Assembly: GCA_017617615.1 (NCBI GenBank)
Contig: JAFZVV010000010.1
Coordinates: forward strand, 62,001-126,000
Reading direction: 5' to 3'
Source: Prevotella sp.
GTDB lineage: Bacteria; Bacteroidota; Bacteroidia; Bacteroidales; Bacteroidaceae
DNA: 64,000 nt
Under the pieces are notes generated by a model, which saw only the letters and a program-made list of their open reading frames with translations, had not been told where the DNA came from and did no database searches. A program made the translations under genes and the position numbers. Below, in pieces: positions 24,768-33,311 of the stretch. Every line of letters begins with the position of its first letter. The stretch's first letter is position 1.

Positions 24768-25982
24768 TTATAAGCGAATCTCTTCTTTCGTTGCCTTCCG
24801 AGCAATGGCCTGAGCCACGACAAAGGCCGTGGTCCATGCTGCCTGGAAATTGAATCCACCTGTCACGCCATCGACATCGAGCACCTCACCGGCAAAGAAG
24901 AGGTTGGGATGGGACTTGCTCTCAAGGGTGGAGAGGTCGATGCTTCGTAGCGAAACCCCTCCACAGGTGACAAACTCATCGCGGAAAGGTGCCCTTCCGG
25001 TAGTCATGACCATGTCGTTGGCGATAGCATTTGCCAATCGGTTGATGTCTTTCTTACCGAGGTCACACCATCTCGCCGAGGCTTTTGTGGCAAGCGTCTT
25101 CTCCACGAGATATGCCCACAGCCGCTGTGTGAGAGGCGACGGCGACAAGGTCTTCACCATCTTCTGGGGATGCCGTGCAACCATCTGTTCCAAGATGTTG
25201 CCGATGGTGGCTGCGTCGTTCCCCATCCAGTTGACGGAGAGTTGCGTCTTGTAATCCCGCTCATGCAGGAATCTCGCGGCATGGCTGGAAAGGCACAGGA
25301 TGGCAGGACCACTCAGTCCCCAATGGGTGACGAGGAGTGGTCCATGGGCACGGAAATGAGTGCCGGGAATCATGACCTGTGCCTCCTCATCGACAATGCC
25401 CATGAGTGTTTTCAGGGTTTGGTCGGCGATACTGAGCGAAAAGAGCGAGGGCACCGGAGGTTCTATCTCATGTCCTTCGTCGGCAAGCCATTGCATGAGC
25501 GAATTCTGCGTATTCCGATGTGGCATTCCTCCTGTGGTCACGGCAATGAAGTCATAGCCAGTGAGCTGTTGGGGATTGGTCACGGCATGCCCTGTCTTGA
25601 TGACCACACCCAACCGCCGTGCCTCACCGAGAAGACAATCGATGATGGCGTGCGAGTCTTGTGCGGCGGGGAATACGCAATGGTCGTCCTGGGTAACCAA
25701 TGGCACACCCCGGGAGGTGAACCACTGCCAGGTGTCATCGTGGTCGAAGACATGGAACAGGCGCCGGAGCAAGCGGTGCCCACGGGGATAGACCGTCTTC
25801 AGGTCGCTGATTCCGACGAAGGAGTTGGTACAGTTGCACCGCCCTCCCCCCGACACCTCAACCTTGGCGAGCAGGTGGTGCGAACGCTCGTAGACCACCA
25901 CCTCCATGGCGGGCACCATCTCCTTGAGGTTGACGGCGAGGAAAAAACCTGCCGCGCCACCACCTATGATTGCCGTTCTCAT
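24768..25982 (-). CDS. HI0933-family FAD-dependent oxidoreductase
   Basis: A 404-residue flavoprotein starting MRTAIIGGGAAGFFLAVNLK (dinucleotide-binding motif), with the HI0933/BaiN family signature KVEVSGGGRCNCTNSF near residue 45 and the C-terminal FFAGEVLDVDGVTGGFNFQAAW that binds FAD. The LFSLSIAD and ITTGGMPH segments also fit. The substrate is unknown; related enzymes include bile-acid and other NAD(P)H-dependent reductases. ATG 25982 is the first ATG in frame. It lies between the lipoprotein and the GH92 gene on the same strand, probably in one operon. Confidence 0.88.
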   Translation of the reverse strand: MRTAIIGGGAAGFFLAVNLKEMVPAMEVVVYERSHHLLAKVEVSGGGRCNCTNSFVGISDLKTVYPRGHRLLRRLFHVFDHDDTWQWFTSRGVPLVTQDDHCVFPAAQDSHAIIDCLLGEARRLGVVIKTGHAVTNPQQLTGYDFIAVTTGGMPHRNTQNSLMQWLADEGHEIEPPVPSLFSLSIADQTLKTLMGIVDEEAQVMIPGTHFRAHGPLLVTHWGLSGPAILCLSSHAARFLHERDYKTQLSVNWMGNDAATIGNILEQMVARHPQKMVKTLSPSPLTQRLWAYLVEKTLATKASARWCDLGKKDINRLANAIANDMVMTTGRAPFRDEFVTCGGVSLRSIDLSTLESKSHPNLFFAGEVLDVDGVTGGFNFQAAWTTAFVVAQAIARKATKEEIRL

Positions 25983-26035
25983 CCTATGTTCCAAGACGTG
26001 AATAAAAAAATGGGATGCTTATCAGACAAAGAAAC

Positions 26036-27175
26036 TCATTTGAACGAGAATGACGACGACTTGCCGTTCACATTGTTGAACTTCCCCTGATAGGTACCGT
26101 TACGATAGGTACCCACGAGATTTCCGGTTACGGTGCCATCAATTTTCTTCACACGCAGCACCAACTGAGCCGTGGTGGGGTCGTAGGAAACGAGGGTGAC
26201 ATCACGCTGTTCCACATTGCCCACCTCAAGTTGCTGGCTGTTGAGGGTATACATCAGGAACCCATCCTTTCCTTCCAATCCCAAACGGGTTCCACAGCCT
26301 CCCATGAGTCCTTCCATAATAAAGGAGAGTGTCTCCGCCCTTGCCGCAGGCTGTTGGCCTTTTCGCAATAGATATTCGTCGAATTCCTTCCCTGTGGGTT
26401 GGAAGTTGGCAAGGAACTCTTCTTTGCTGAAGCCCTTCACGACAAGCTGCTGAGAGGTGTCGCTCTCCATGTTGGGACCGAGGCGTGAGGTACGGAGCAT
26501 CACCGTCTCGCCGGCTTTAACGGGTTTTCCTGCCACAATCTCCGACGACATCGCACCACCACCCCAGTAACCACTCTTGTAAACGATGTGGTAGGCACTT
26601 CCCGGCACATCGAAGGGAGTATGGTTCTTGACGGTAAACGTGGCACCCTGTGAACTTACCCACTCTCCCTGGTAATAATCATCGCCATAGGTGCCTGTCT
26701 TGATGATGCTCAGTCCGGTCTTCACCTGCTCGTTGAACGACTGGAAGAGATAGTCTACCAGCCCCTGGTCGGCCATCCGCGCTGCTTGTTGTGCATCGCT
26801 GAGCCCTTCCTTCCACTGTCCGGTCTTCTTGGCAAAGGCGAGCGTTTTGGCGGGATAGGCGAAGAGACCATGCGACTCCACGATTGTCATCGTGCCGTCG
26901 CTGCCCTTGCGTATCTTCATGTCGACATCCTTACCCAGACCAACGAGGACGACGGAGTCCTGGTCGGTCACCGCCATGCTGTCGACATTCAACGACGTGG
27001 TGAGCGAAGTGGCCTTGGCAGCATCGGGATACATTTTTTGTATGGCATTGGTGTCGCTATTGGTCACTGCCGTGGCATAGTTTGCCACGAACTCTTTCAC
27101 GGCCTTGTCTTTGTCGCAGGCCGACAGGCAGAGTGCCGCAAAGAAGAGCAGACTGATTGTCCTGAGGTTTTTCAT
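26036..27175 (-). CDS. Lipoprotein of unknown function
   Basis: A 379-residue protein starting MKNLRTISLLFFAALCLSAC, with lipobox LSAC and predicted Cys20 at the mature N-terminus. A DKDKA linker leads to a helical domain (about 22-170) and beta-rich C-terminal domains (GAVFTVKNHTPFDVPGS-like strands; MYTLNSQQLEVGNVEQRDVT; LVGTYRNGTYQGKFNNVNGK). No catalytic motif is evident. It is first in a probable operon with the HI0933 flavoprotein and the GH92 mannosidase, and has its own promoter. The longer frame to 27226 adds 17 polar residues before the signal and is rejected. Confidence 0.8.
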   Translation of the reverse strand: MKNLRTISLLFFAALCLSACDKDKAVKEFVANYATAVTNSDTNAIQKMYPDAAKATSLTTSLNVDSMAVTDQDSVVLVGLGKDVDMKIRKGSDGTMTIVESHGLFAYPAKTLAFAKKTGQWKEGLSDAQQAARMADQGLVDYLFQSFNEQVKTGLSIIKTGTYGDDYYQGEWVSSQGATFTVKNHTPFDVPGSAYHIVYKSGYWGGGAMSSEIVAGKPVKAGETVMLRTSRLGPNMESDTSQQLVVKGFSKEEFLANFQPTGKEFDEYLLRKGQQPAARAETLSFIMEGLMGGCGTRLGLEGKDGFLMYTLNSQQLEVGNVEQRDVTLVSYDPTTAQLVLRVKKIDGTVTGNLVGTYRNGTYQGKFNNVNGKSSSFSFK

Positions 27176-27246
27176 ATGATTGGGGGTATTGGTATTCGGG
27201 GTTTTCTCCATCCGACGGATATACAAAGCATCGGTATCGTCAAATG

Positions 27247-27276
27247 CAAAATTAACGAAAAAAATGGAAAAACAAA
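27247..27276 (-). promoter_or_regulatory. Promoter of the lipoprotein gene
   Basis: Minus strand: TTTG at 27276-27273, 18-nt spacer, TAATTTTG at 27254-27247. The ATG at 27175 is 71 nt downstream of the box. Confidence 0.7.
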
Positions 27277-27336
27277 AAGCAAGAAGAAAAATCCTAAATA
27301 AAATAGGCTTTTCGCTTGAATATCAGTTTTATTTAT

Positions 27337-27468
27337 TACCTTTGCAGTCTTTTAGCGAAGACAGGCACCATCTCATTATGGCAATTGGCCATTATCCACT
27401 TTAGAAATCAAGGACAAGCGGCACGTCGGTGCTTGCCAACACGATGAATCAGGAAACAATTATCTTTG
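27337..27468 (+). promoter_or_regulatory. Two -7 boxes in the SLC13 transporter leader
   Basis: TACCTTTG (27337-27344) and TATCTTTG (27461-27468) both match TAnnTTTG. The upstream one has TTG at 27316-27318, 18 nt away, and would give a leader of about 145 nt; the downstream one has no clear -33. Between them lie an 8-codon open frame (ATG 27379) and a small hairpin GCAC-GTCG-GTGC (27420-27433 region). Nothing else is recognised in 27277-27494. Confidence 0.45.
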
Positions 27469-27494
27469 TAGTTATATCATATTAAAAGAACAGT

Positions 27495-29000
27495 ATGTTT
27501 AAGAATTTCAATGGCTTCCACCTTGTGGAATCCCTACATCAAGCTCATTTTGAGGAGTTTTTCCATCCCAACAAAGTGCTTGTCAAGACCTATGAGGCCT
27601 TATTCGTCATCGCAGTGACCCTGCTGCTTTGGAACCTTCCCTCCACCGCCTTTGGCATCGATGGGCTGAACGTGATTCAGCAACGTATCATCGCCATCTT
27701 CGCCTTCGCCACACTGATGTGGATATTCGAGATCGTACCCGCCTGGGCTACATCGGTAGCCATCATCGGCATGCTATTGTTATTTACTTCCGACAGCGGC
27801 ATCAAGTGGATGTGCGACCCGGAGAGCGTAGGAGAACTACTGTCGTATAAGTCGGTAATGGCAACCTTCGCCGACCCCGTAATCATGTTGTTTATCGGCG
27901 GATTTATCCTCGCCATCGCTGCAACGAAGACAGGCCTCGACGCGCAGCTGGCCAAAGCCCTGCTGAAACCTTTTGGGAAGAAGAGCGAGAACGTGCTGCT
28001 GGGTTTCCTGCTGATTACCGGCCTGTTCTCGATGTTCGTTTCCAACACCGCAACAGCCGCAATGATGCTTACTTTCCTCACCCCAGTGTTCAAGCAGTTG
28101 CCGCCGGAAGGCAAAGGCCGCATCTCCCTCGCCCTGTCGATACCCGTGGCTGCCAATCTCGGCGGCATGGGCACCCCCATTGGCACGCCCCCGAACACCA
28201 TCGCCATCAAATATCTTAACGACCCCGAGGGACTGAACCTCGGCATCGGATTCGGTGAATGGATGATGTACATGACCCCACTGGTAATCGTGCTTCTGGT
28301 GGTGAGCTGGTTCGTACTCAAGCACATCTTCCCCTTTACCCAGAAGACCATCGAACTGCATATCGAGGGTGAGATGAAGAAAGACATACGCACATATATC
28401 GTCATCGTGACATTCGCCGTGACGGTGCTGCTGTGGCTCCTCGACTCCGTGACAGGCATCAACTCCTACACCGTGGCATTAATACCCTTCGTGGTGTTCG
28501 CTCTCTGCGGCATCATCGACCGCCGCGACCTGGAGGAAATCAACTGGTCGGTAATATGGATGGTGGCGGGTGGCTTCGCGCTGGGCTATGCCCTGAACGG
28601 TTCGGGTTTGGCAGAGCGTGCCGTAGCGAGCATTCCCTTCGGCAACTTCTCACCGCTCCTCATCATGGTACTCTCAGGACTGGTATGCTACGGTCTGTCG
28701 AACTTCATCTCCAACTCTGCCACGGCAGCACTCCTCATGCCCATCCTCACCGTGGTGTGCGCTGCCATGGGCGACAAACTTGATGCCATCGGGGGCACGT
28801 CGACCATCCTCATCGGGGTGGCAGTGGCAGCCTCAAGTGCTATGGTATTGCCGATTTCCACTCCACCTAACGCGCTGGCCTACGCCACGAATCTGGTGCA
28901 ACAGAAAGACATGGCAAAAATCGGACTGATAGCAGGCATCCTGAGCATCGTCCTTGGTTATGTGATGCTGTATGTTATCGGCACGATGCACCTCATCTAA
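27495..29000 (+). CDS. SLC13/DASS-family anion transporter
   Basis: A 501-residue permease with about eleven membrane segments. The two family signatures are present as inverted repeats: SNTATAAMMLTFLTPV near residue 180 and SNFISNSATAALLMPILT near residue 405. NLGGMGTPIGTPPNTIAI and LPISTPPNALAYATN also fit the substrate-binding hairpins. The family imports di- or tricarboxylates, or sulfate, with sodium. The two S-N-[ST] motifs suggest a dicarboxylate such as succinate or fumarate, but the substrate is not decided by sequence. The soluble N-terminal extension of about 35 residues is typical of bacterial members. Confidence 0.9.
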   Translation: MFKNFNGFHLVESLHQAHFEEFFHPNKVLVKTYEALFVIAVTLLLWNLPSTAFGIDGLNVIQQRIIAIFAFATLMWIFEIVPAWATSVAIIGMLLLFTSDSGIKWMCDPESVGELLSYKSVMATFADPVIMLFIGGFILAIAATKTGLDAQLAKALLKPFGKKSENVLLGFLLITGLFSMFVSNTATAAMMLTFLTPVFKQLPPEGKGRISLALSIPVAANLGGMGTPIGTPPNTIAIKYLNDPEGLNLGIGFGEWMMYMTPLVIVLLVVSWFVLKHIFPFTQKTIELHIEGEMKKDIRTYIVIVTFAVTVLLWLLDSVTGINSYTVALIPFVVFALCGIIDRRDLEEINWSVIWMVAGGFALGYALNGSGLAERAVASIPFGNFSPLLIMVLSGLVCYGLSNFISNSATAALLMPILTVVCAAMGDKLDAIGGTSTILIGVAVAASSAMVLPISTPPNALAYATNLVQQKDMAKIGLIAGILSIVLGYVMLYVIGTMHLI

Positions 29001-29021
29001 AGAAACAAAATAGGGAAATTG

Positions 29022-29053
29022 TTTGTATATTACGGCAATTATCCCTATTTTTG
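29022..29053 (+). promoter_or_regulatory. Promoter of kdsA
   Basis: TTTG at 29022-29025, 20-nt spacer, TATTTTTG at 29046-29053: a full match. It excludes the in-frame ATG at 29019 and supports ATG 29076. Confidence 0.8.
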
Positions 29054-29075
29054 CATCACACATTATCATCGTGAA

Positions 29076-29852
29076 ATGAAAGAAGGAATAAACAACACCC
29101 CAAAGCCCGTCATCATCGCCGGACCGTGCGTGATAGAGTCGGAACTGCTACTAAGAGAGGTGGCAGAGGAAATCGTGACACTGAATGCCCGTCTGGGCAT
29201 CGACATCATCTTCAAGTCGTCGTTCGACAAGGCCAACCGCACGTCGGTTGCCTCGTTCCGCGGACCAGGACTGGAGAAAGGCCTTCAGATGCTTTCCGAC
29301 GTGAAATCGAGGTACGGCCTCAAGATTATTACCGATATCCATGAGAGCTGGCAAGCCAAACCGGCTGGTGAGGTCGTAGACGTGCTGCAGATACCCGCAT
29401 TCCTCTGCCGTCAGACCGACTTGCTGGCCGCTGCCGCCCGCACCGGGCGCATAGTGAACATCAAGAAAGGGCAATTCCTCAGTGGAAGGGATATGCGCTA
29501 TCCCGTGGAGAAAGCCCTGGATGCAGGTGCCACAGAGGTATGGCTGACAGAACGGGGTAACATCTTCGGATACAACAACCTGGTGGTGGATTTCCGCAAC
29601 ATCGGTGACATGCTCAATATCGTGCCCCGCGTAATCATGGACTGCACGCACTGTGTGCAGCGCCCTGGCAACAGCAACGGCACGACAGGAGGCGACCGCC
29701 GTTTCGTGCCACAGATGGCACAGGCAGCGAAAGCCTTCGGTGCCACGGGCTATTTCTTTGAGGTCCACCCCGACCCCGACAATGCGCTGAGCGACGGTCC
29801 GAACATGCTGCCGCTGTCGCGCCTTGGCGACGTCATCGCCTCGCTGATATAG
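29076..29852 (+). CDS. kdsA: 3-deoxy-8-phosphooctulonate (Kdo-8-P) synthase
   Basis: A 258-residue DAHP-synthase-I-fold enzyme starting MKEGINNTPKPVIIAGPCVI. It condenses phosphoenolpyruvate with arabinose 5-phosphate to make Kdo-8-P for lipopolysaccharide. Active-site segments are IIAGPCVIES, FKSSFDKANRTS, RGPGLEKGLQ, DVLQIPAFLCRQTDLL, VNIKKGQFLSG, TERGNIFGYNNLVVDFRNI and DCTHCVQRPG. The Cys in MDCTHC, where metal-independent enzymes have Asn, points to the metal-dependent class. kdsD follows 33 nt later, giving two consecutive Kdo steps in one operon. Confidence 0.95.
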   Translation: MKEGINNTPKPVIIAGPCVIESELLLREVAEEIVTLNARLGIDIIFKSSFDKANRTSVASFRGPGLEKGLQMLSDVKSRYGLKIITDIHESWQAKPAGEVVDVLQIPAFLCRQTDLLAAAARTGRIVNIKKGQFLSGRDMRYPVEKALDAGATEVWLTERGNIFGYNNLVVDFRNIGDMLNIVPRVIMDCTHCVQRPGNSNGTTGGDRRFVPQMAQAAKAFGATGYFFEVHPDPDNALSDGPNMLPLSRLGDVIASLI

Positions 29853-29885
29853 GAACCGGAAAGTACTTCATCAAGGGAAAGACAC

Positions 29886-30857
29886 ATGAACACCATCCAA
29901 GAACGCCTGCTCCTGAGCAGGAAATACGCCGCACAGTGCCTCCGCGACGAGGCACAAGCCCTCAACGACCTCATCGGACAGTTGGACGAGTCGTTCGACC
30001 GTGCCGTGGAGATGATCTATCATTGCCATGGCAAGGTGATCGTGACCGGCGTGGGGAAGAGCGGCAACATCGGTGCAAAGATAGCTGCCACGCTATCGAG
30101 CACCGGCACACCGGCGTTCTACATCAACCCCCTTGACGTGTACCACGGCGACCTGGGCGTGATAACCTCGGATGACATCGTGCTCGCCTTGAGCAACTCG
30201 GGACAGACCGATGAACTGCTGCGGTTCATCCCCATTGTCCTGCACATGAACGTGCCCATCATCGCCATGACGAGCAACCCCAACTCGCTCCTCGCCAAAT
30301 ACTCCACTGCACATATCATGGTGAAGGTGGAGAAAGAGGCGTGCCCTCTGAACCTCGCCCCGACGAGCAGCACTACTGCTGCGCTGGCGATGGGCGACGC
30401 CCTGGCTGTGGCGTTGATGGAGGTTCGCGACTTCAAGCCGCACGACTTCGCGCAGTTCCATCCTGGTGGAGAACTGGGAAAACGCCTGCTTACCACCGCC
30501 GGCGACGTGATGAAGAGCGACGACATGCCCATCATCCCTGCCGACATGCACCTCGGCGAAGCCATTATACACGTGAGCAAAGGGAAACTGGGACTCGGTG
30601 TGTCGCTCCGCGATGGCAAGGTCGAGGGCCTGATTACCGACGGCGACATCCGCCGTGCCATGGAGCGCTGGCAAGCGCAGTTCTTCGACAAGACCGTGGG
30701 CGACATCATGACCCGCACACCGAAATGCGTGTCTCCCGAGACAAAGGTGACGGAGATACAGCGCATCATGAATAAGCATAAGGTGCACACCGTGCTGGTG
30801 GTAGACCAGGAGCGTCATCTCCTCGGCATCGTCGACCACTACCGTTGCATGCTATGA
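29886..30857 (+). CDS. kdsD: Arabinose-5-phosphate isomerase
   Basis: A 323-residue KpsF/GutQ-type enzyme converting ribulose 5-phosphate to arabinose 5-phosphate, the substrate of KdsA. The SIS domain (about 40-185) contains GVGKSGNIGAKIAATLSSTG, LALSNSGQTDELL and LAPTSSTTAALAMGDALAV; two CBS domains follow (about 210-265 and 275-323). The C-terminus ends LGIVDHYRCML, slightly unlike the usual G-I-V-H-x-H-D-L-L. It is the second gene of the kdsA operon. Confidence 0.94.
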   Translation: MNTIQERLLLSRKYAAQCLRDEAQALNDLIGQLDESFDRAVEMIYHCHGKVIVTGVGKSGNIGAKIAATLSSTGTPAFYINPLDVYHGDLGVITSDDIVLALSNSGQTDELLRFIPIVLHMNVPIIAMTSNPNSLLAKYSTAHIMVKVEKEACPLNLAPTSSTTAALAMGDALAVALMEVRDFKPHDFAQFHPGGELGKRLLTTAGDVMKSDDMPIIPADMHLGEAIIHVSKGKLGLGVSLRDGKVEGLITDGDIRRAMERWQAQFFDKTVGDIMTRTPKCVSPETKVTEIQRIMNKHKVHTVLVVDQERHLLGIVDHYRCML

Positions 30858-30887
30858 CCGATATCTTCTCAAAGTGAATACTGGTCC

Positions 30888-30915
30888 AACTAGTTTTAAT
30901 TCCTAGTTAAACTAG
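30888..30915. repeat. AACTAG/CTAGTT inverted repeats upstream of the phospholipase D-type gene
   Basis: AACTAG (30888-30893), CTAGTT (30903-30908) and AAACTAG (30909-30915) form overlapping inverted repeats 17 nt before ATG 30932, in the gap after kdsD. No consensus promoter is seen here (nearest is TATAATTT at about 30918), so this may be an operator or a weak transcript end. Confidence 0.35.
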
Positions 30916-30931
30916 ACTATAATTTCAAGAA

Positions 30932-32203
30932 ATGAGGCACAAGAACGCAATACTTCTTATCGCACTGTTCATGGCAACATGCGCCGTCGCACAGCGCAGT
31001 GACTCTCTCCTTGTAGCACAGTTGCGCAAGGAAGGCGTCACCTTTTCCAACGACAACAGCGTGATATTGCTCATGACAGGACAAGAGAAGTTCGACGATA
31101 TGTTCAAGGCCATACGCCAAGCCCGCAGCAGCGTACACTTGGAGTACTTCAACTTCCGCAACGACTCCATTGCCAACCTACTCTTCGACCTGCTCGCAGA
31201 GAAAGCGAAGGAAGGCGTTGAAGTAAGGGCGCTCTTCGACGGCTTCGGCAACGACTCCAACAACCAACCCCTGAAAAAACATCATCTGGAAGCCATCCGC
31301 AGTAAGGGTATCCAGATAGAAGAGTTCGACCCCTTGCGCTTCCCTTGGATAAACCATGTATTCTCCCGCGACCACCGCAAAATCTTGATCATTGACGGGA
31401 AAATCGCCTATACAGGGGGAATGAACGTGGCCGACTACTACATCAACGGCACCGAGGTGGTTGGAGAATGGCGCGACATGCACTGCCGCATCGAGGGCGA
31501 GGAGGTGAACACACTGCAGCGCATCTTCATGCGCATATGGGAGAAGGTAACGAAAGAACGGCTTGCCGACAACCCGAAGTACTTCAGGCTCACGCCCAAC
31601 AGTGGTAATTACTTCCTTGACCTGAAGCCCGACACCACCGCCAGCAAAGGGAAGAAGATGGTGGGTATCATCAACCGGGAACCACGCGTGAGCAACAAGA
31701 TTATCCGCCAGTTTTATGTCGATGCCATCAACGATGCCCAAGACAGCATCAAACTCGTGAACCCATACTTCACCCTCACCCATAGCGTAAAGAAAGCACT
31801 GCGCAAGGCGCTGAAGAGAGGGGTGAAACTGGAAATCATGGTTTCGGCGAAGAGCGACATCCCCCTGACACCCGATTGTGGATACTACAACGCACACAGA
31901 CTGATGAAACGCGGCGCCGACGTATGGATCTACGAACCAGGATTCCACCACACGAAAATCATCATGGTAGACGGTAGGTTCTGCACGGTAGGCAGCGCCA
32001 ACCTCAACGGGCGTAGCCTGCGGTGGGACTACGAAGAGAATGCTGTTATCGTGGACTCATGCGTGACACGGCAACTGAACGACATGTTCGAACGCGACAA
32101 AAAAAAGAGTTTCTACCTCACTCCCGAGAGCTGGGACAACTTCCGGACACCATGGCAGAAACTACGGGGCTGGTTCGCCCATATCATAGGAAAATGGCTT
32201 TAG
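30932..32203 (+). CDS. Phospholipase D-family cardiolipin synthase-like protein
   Basis: A 423-residue protein with a signal peptide or anchor (MRHKNAILLIALFMATCAVA) and two HKD motifs: SRDHRKILIIDGKIAYTGG (about 145-165) and FHHTKIIMVDGRFCTVGSAN (about 335-355). Two complete H-x-K-x4-D motifs make an active bacterial-type cardiolipin synthase likely. The single N-terminal hydrophobic segment, ending in AQ like a signal peptide, is unusual compared with the two-helix anchor of ClsA. It overlaps the convergent LuxR-type gene by 4 nt at the 3' end. Confidence 0.87.
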   Translation: MRHKNAILLIALFMATCAVAQRSDSLLVAQLRKEGVTFSNDNSVILLMTGQEKFDDMFKAIRQARSSVHLEYFNFRNDSIANLLFDLLAEKAKEGVEVRALFDGFGNDSNNQPLKKHHLEAIRSKGIQIEEFDPLRFPWINHVFSRDHRKILIIDGKIAYTGGMNVADYYINGTEVVGEWRDMHCRIEGEEVNTLQRIFMRIWEKVTKERLADNPKYFRLTPNSGNYFLDLKPDTTASKGKKMVGIINREPRVSNKIIRQFYVDAINDAQDSIKLVNPYFTLTHSVKKALRKALKRGVKLEIMVSAKSDIPLTPDCGYYNAHRLMKRGADVWIYEPGFHHTKIIMVDGRFCTVGSANLNGRSLRWDYEENAVIVDSCVTRQLNDMFERDKKKSFYLTPESWDNFRTPWQKLRGWFAHIIGKWL

Positions 32204-32799
32204 ATTTTCCCAATATCCACATACCCATTCATCACGGCATAGATAGTAAGTGCCGAGACGCTGCGCATACCTAGCTTCTCGGTGATATTTTTACGATGGG
32301 TGATGACGGTGGCGAGACTGATGTTGAGCTTGTCGGCAATCTCCTTGTTGATGAGACCCTGTACGACAAGCGCGAGAACCTCGACCTCGCGTGGTGAAAG
32401 TAAAGGCTGTTTACGTGGAATAGTGGCTTCTGGATTTGACCGATGGAGGGCATGCCCCCTATTCATCAGTCCGAGCAACGACCGTACAAGCTGACTCTCC
32501 GACCCTGTGATGCAGAGGCAATGGAATTCGGAGAGCAACTTATCGTGTTCGGCCTGCGTGGTGAGGACGATGACCTTCTGGCGTCGCTGGAGAAAGAAAT
32601 GCCTGTCGGCCATGAGTATGCTCACATCAACGAAGAGATGCTGGTATTGTTCGGGACCAGTCTCCAGCAACTGACTTGTCGACGCAAACGCATCAACTCT
32701 CACCAGCGTGCTGATGCCGGTGAGCATTTGTCTTAGCCCCATCACCGCAAGGGAGTTGGGGCACACGATGGCCACACTTGGCTGTGCTGGGTGTGCCAT
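32200..32799 (-). CDS. LuxR-type regulator with degenerate receiver
   Basis: A 199-residue protein. The C-terminal LuxR/NarL helix-turn-helix (about 130-199) is standard: LSPREVEVLALVVQGLINKE, then SLATVITHRKNITEKLGMRS. The N-terminal half is a receiver-like fold in which the acidic pair is replaced (VAIVCPNS instead of DD) while an aspartate remains in HLFVDVSIL, so phosphorylation is doubtful. It starts directly after the nrdG stop (TAAATG), placing it in the nrdD-nrdG operon, and it may regulate that operon or report on anaerobic or nucleotide state; this is inference. Its 3' end overlaps the phospholipase D-type gene. Confidence 0.85.
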   Translation of the reverse strand: MAHPAQPSVAIVCPNSLAVMGLRQMLTGISTLVRVDAFASTSQLLETGPEQYQHLFVDVSILMADRHFFLQRRQKVIVLTTQAEHDKLLSEFHCLCITGSESQLVRSLLGLMNRGHALHRSNPEATIPRKQPLLSPREVEVLALVVQGLINKEIADKLNISLATVITHRKNITEKLGMRSVSALTIYAVMNGYVDIGKI

Positions 32800-33264
32800 T
32801 TATTTCCAGAACCTCGACGTGATGTCGGTGAAATCGTCGCCCGACGCTTTCTTGTAGAGCCGCTGGTTGGTGGTGCGCTCCTTGAGGCATCCCAGATGGG
32901 CAATGTAGGGTCCCACCTTGATGTAGTCGAAATCCGACTTCCTCACGCTCGATGGTATGCGCTGTCGCCCACTGTACCATGCCACACGGTACTGAGGGTG
33001 CTCGCGATGGATATAGCTAGCCAGCGCATTGATGTAGGTAGGTTCTGAGTCGCCTCCCATGAAGGCGATGCAAGTGATGTCGGAGTCGTATTGCTTCAGC
33101 ATTTGGTCGATGACCATCGGTGTAAGCGGCTTGCCGATGTTCTCCCACAAGTACTTGCTGTGGCAGCCTGGACAATGGCAAGGGCAGTTGGCGATGTTTA
33201 CGGCCAAGGTTACCTCGTCGGGAATTTCCTGGAACACGACTCCCGTGTTGACATACTTCAACAT
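32800..33264 (-). CDS. nrdG: Anaerobic ribonucleoside-triphosphate reductase activating protein
   Basis: A 154-residue radical-SAM activase. The iron-sulfur motif C-x3-C-x2-C is in NCPCHCPGCHSKYLW near residues 27-40, and AFMGGDSEP near residue 75 contributes to SAM binding. It forms the glycyl radical on NrdD under anoxia. The short length is usual for NrdG. It lies 47 nt downstream of nrdD, and its stop abuts the ATG of the LuxR-type gene. Confidence 0.95.
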   Translation of the reverse strand: MLKYVNTGVVFQEIPDEVTLAVNIANCPCHCPGCHSKYLWENIGKPLTPMVIDQMLKQYDSDITCIAFMGGDSEPTYINALASYIHREHPQYRVAWYSGRQRIPSSVRKSDFDYIKVGPYIAHLGCLKERTTNQRLYKKASGDDFTDITSRFWK

Positions 33265-33311
33265 CTGTACAATTATTTTATTGGTGTAGGTAGTGTGATA
33301 TGATTTGGTTT

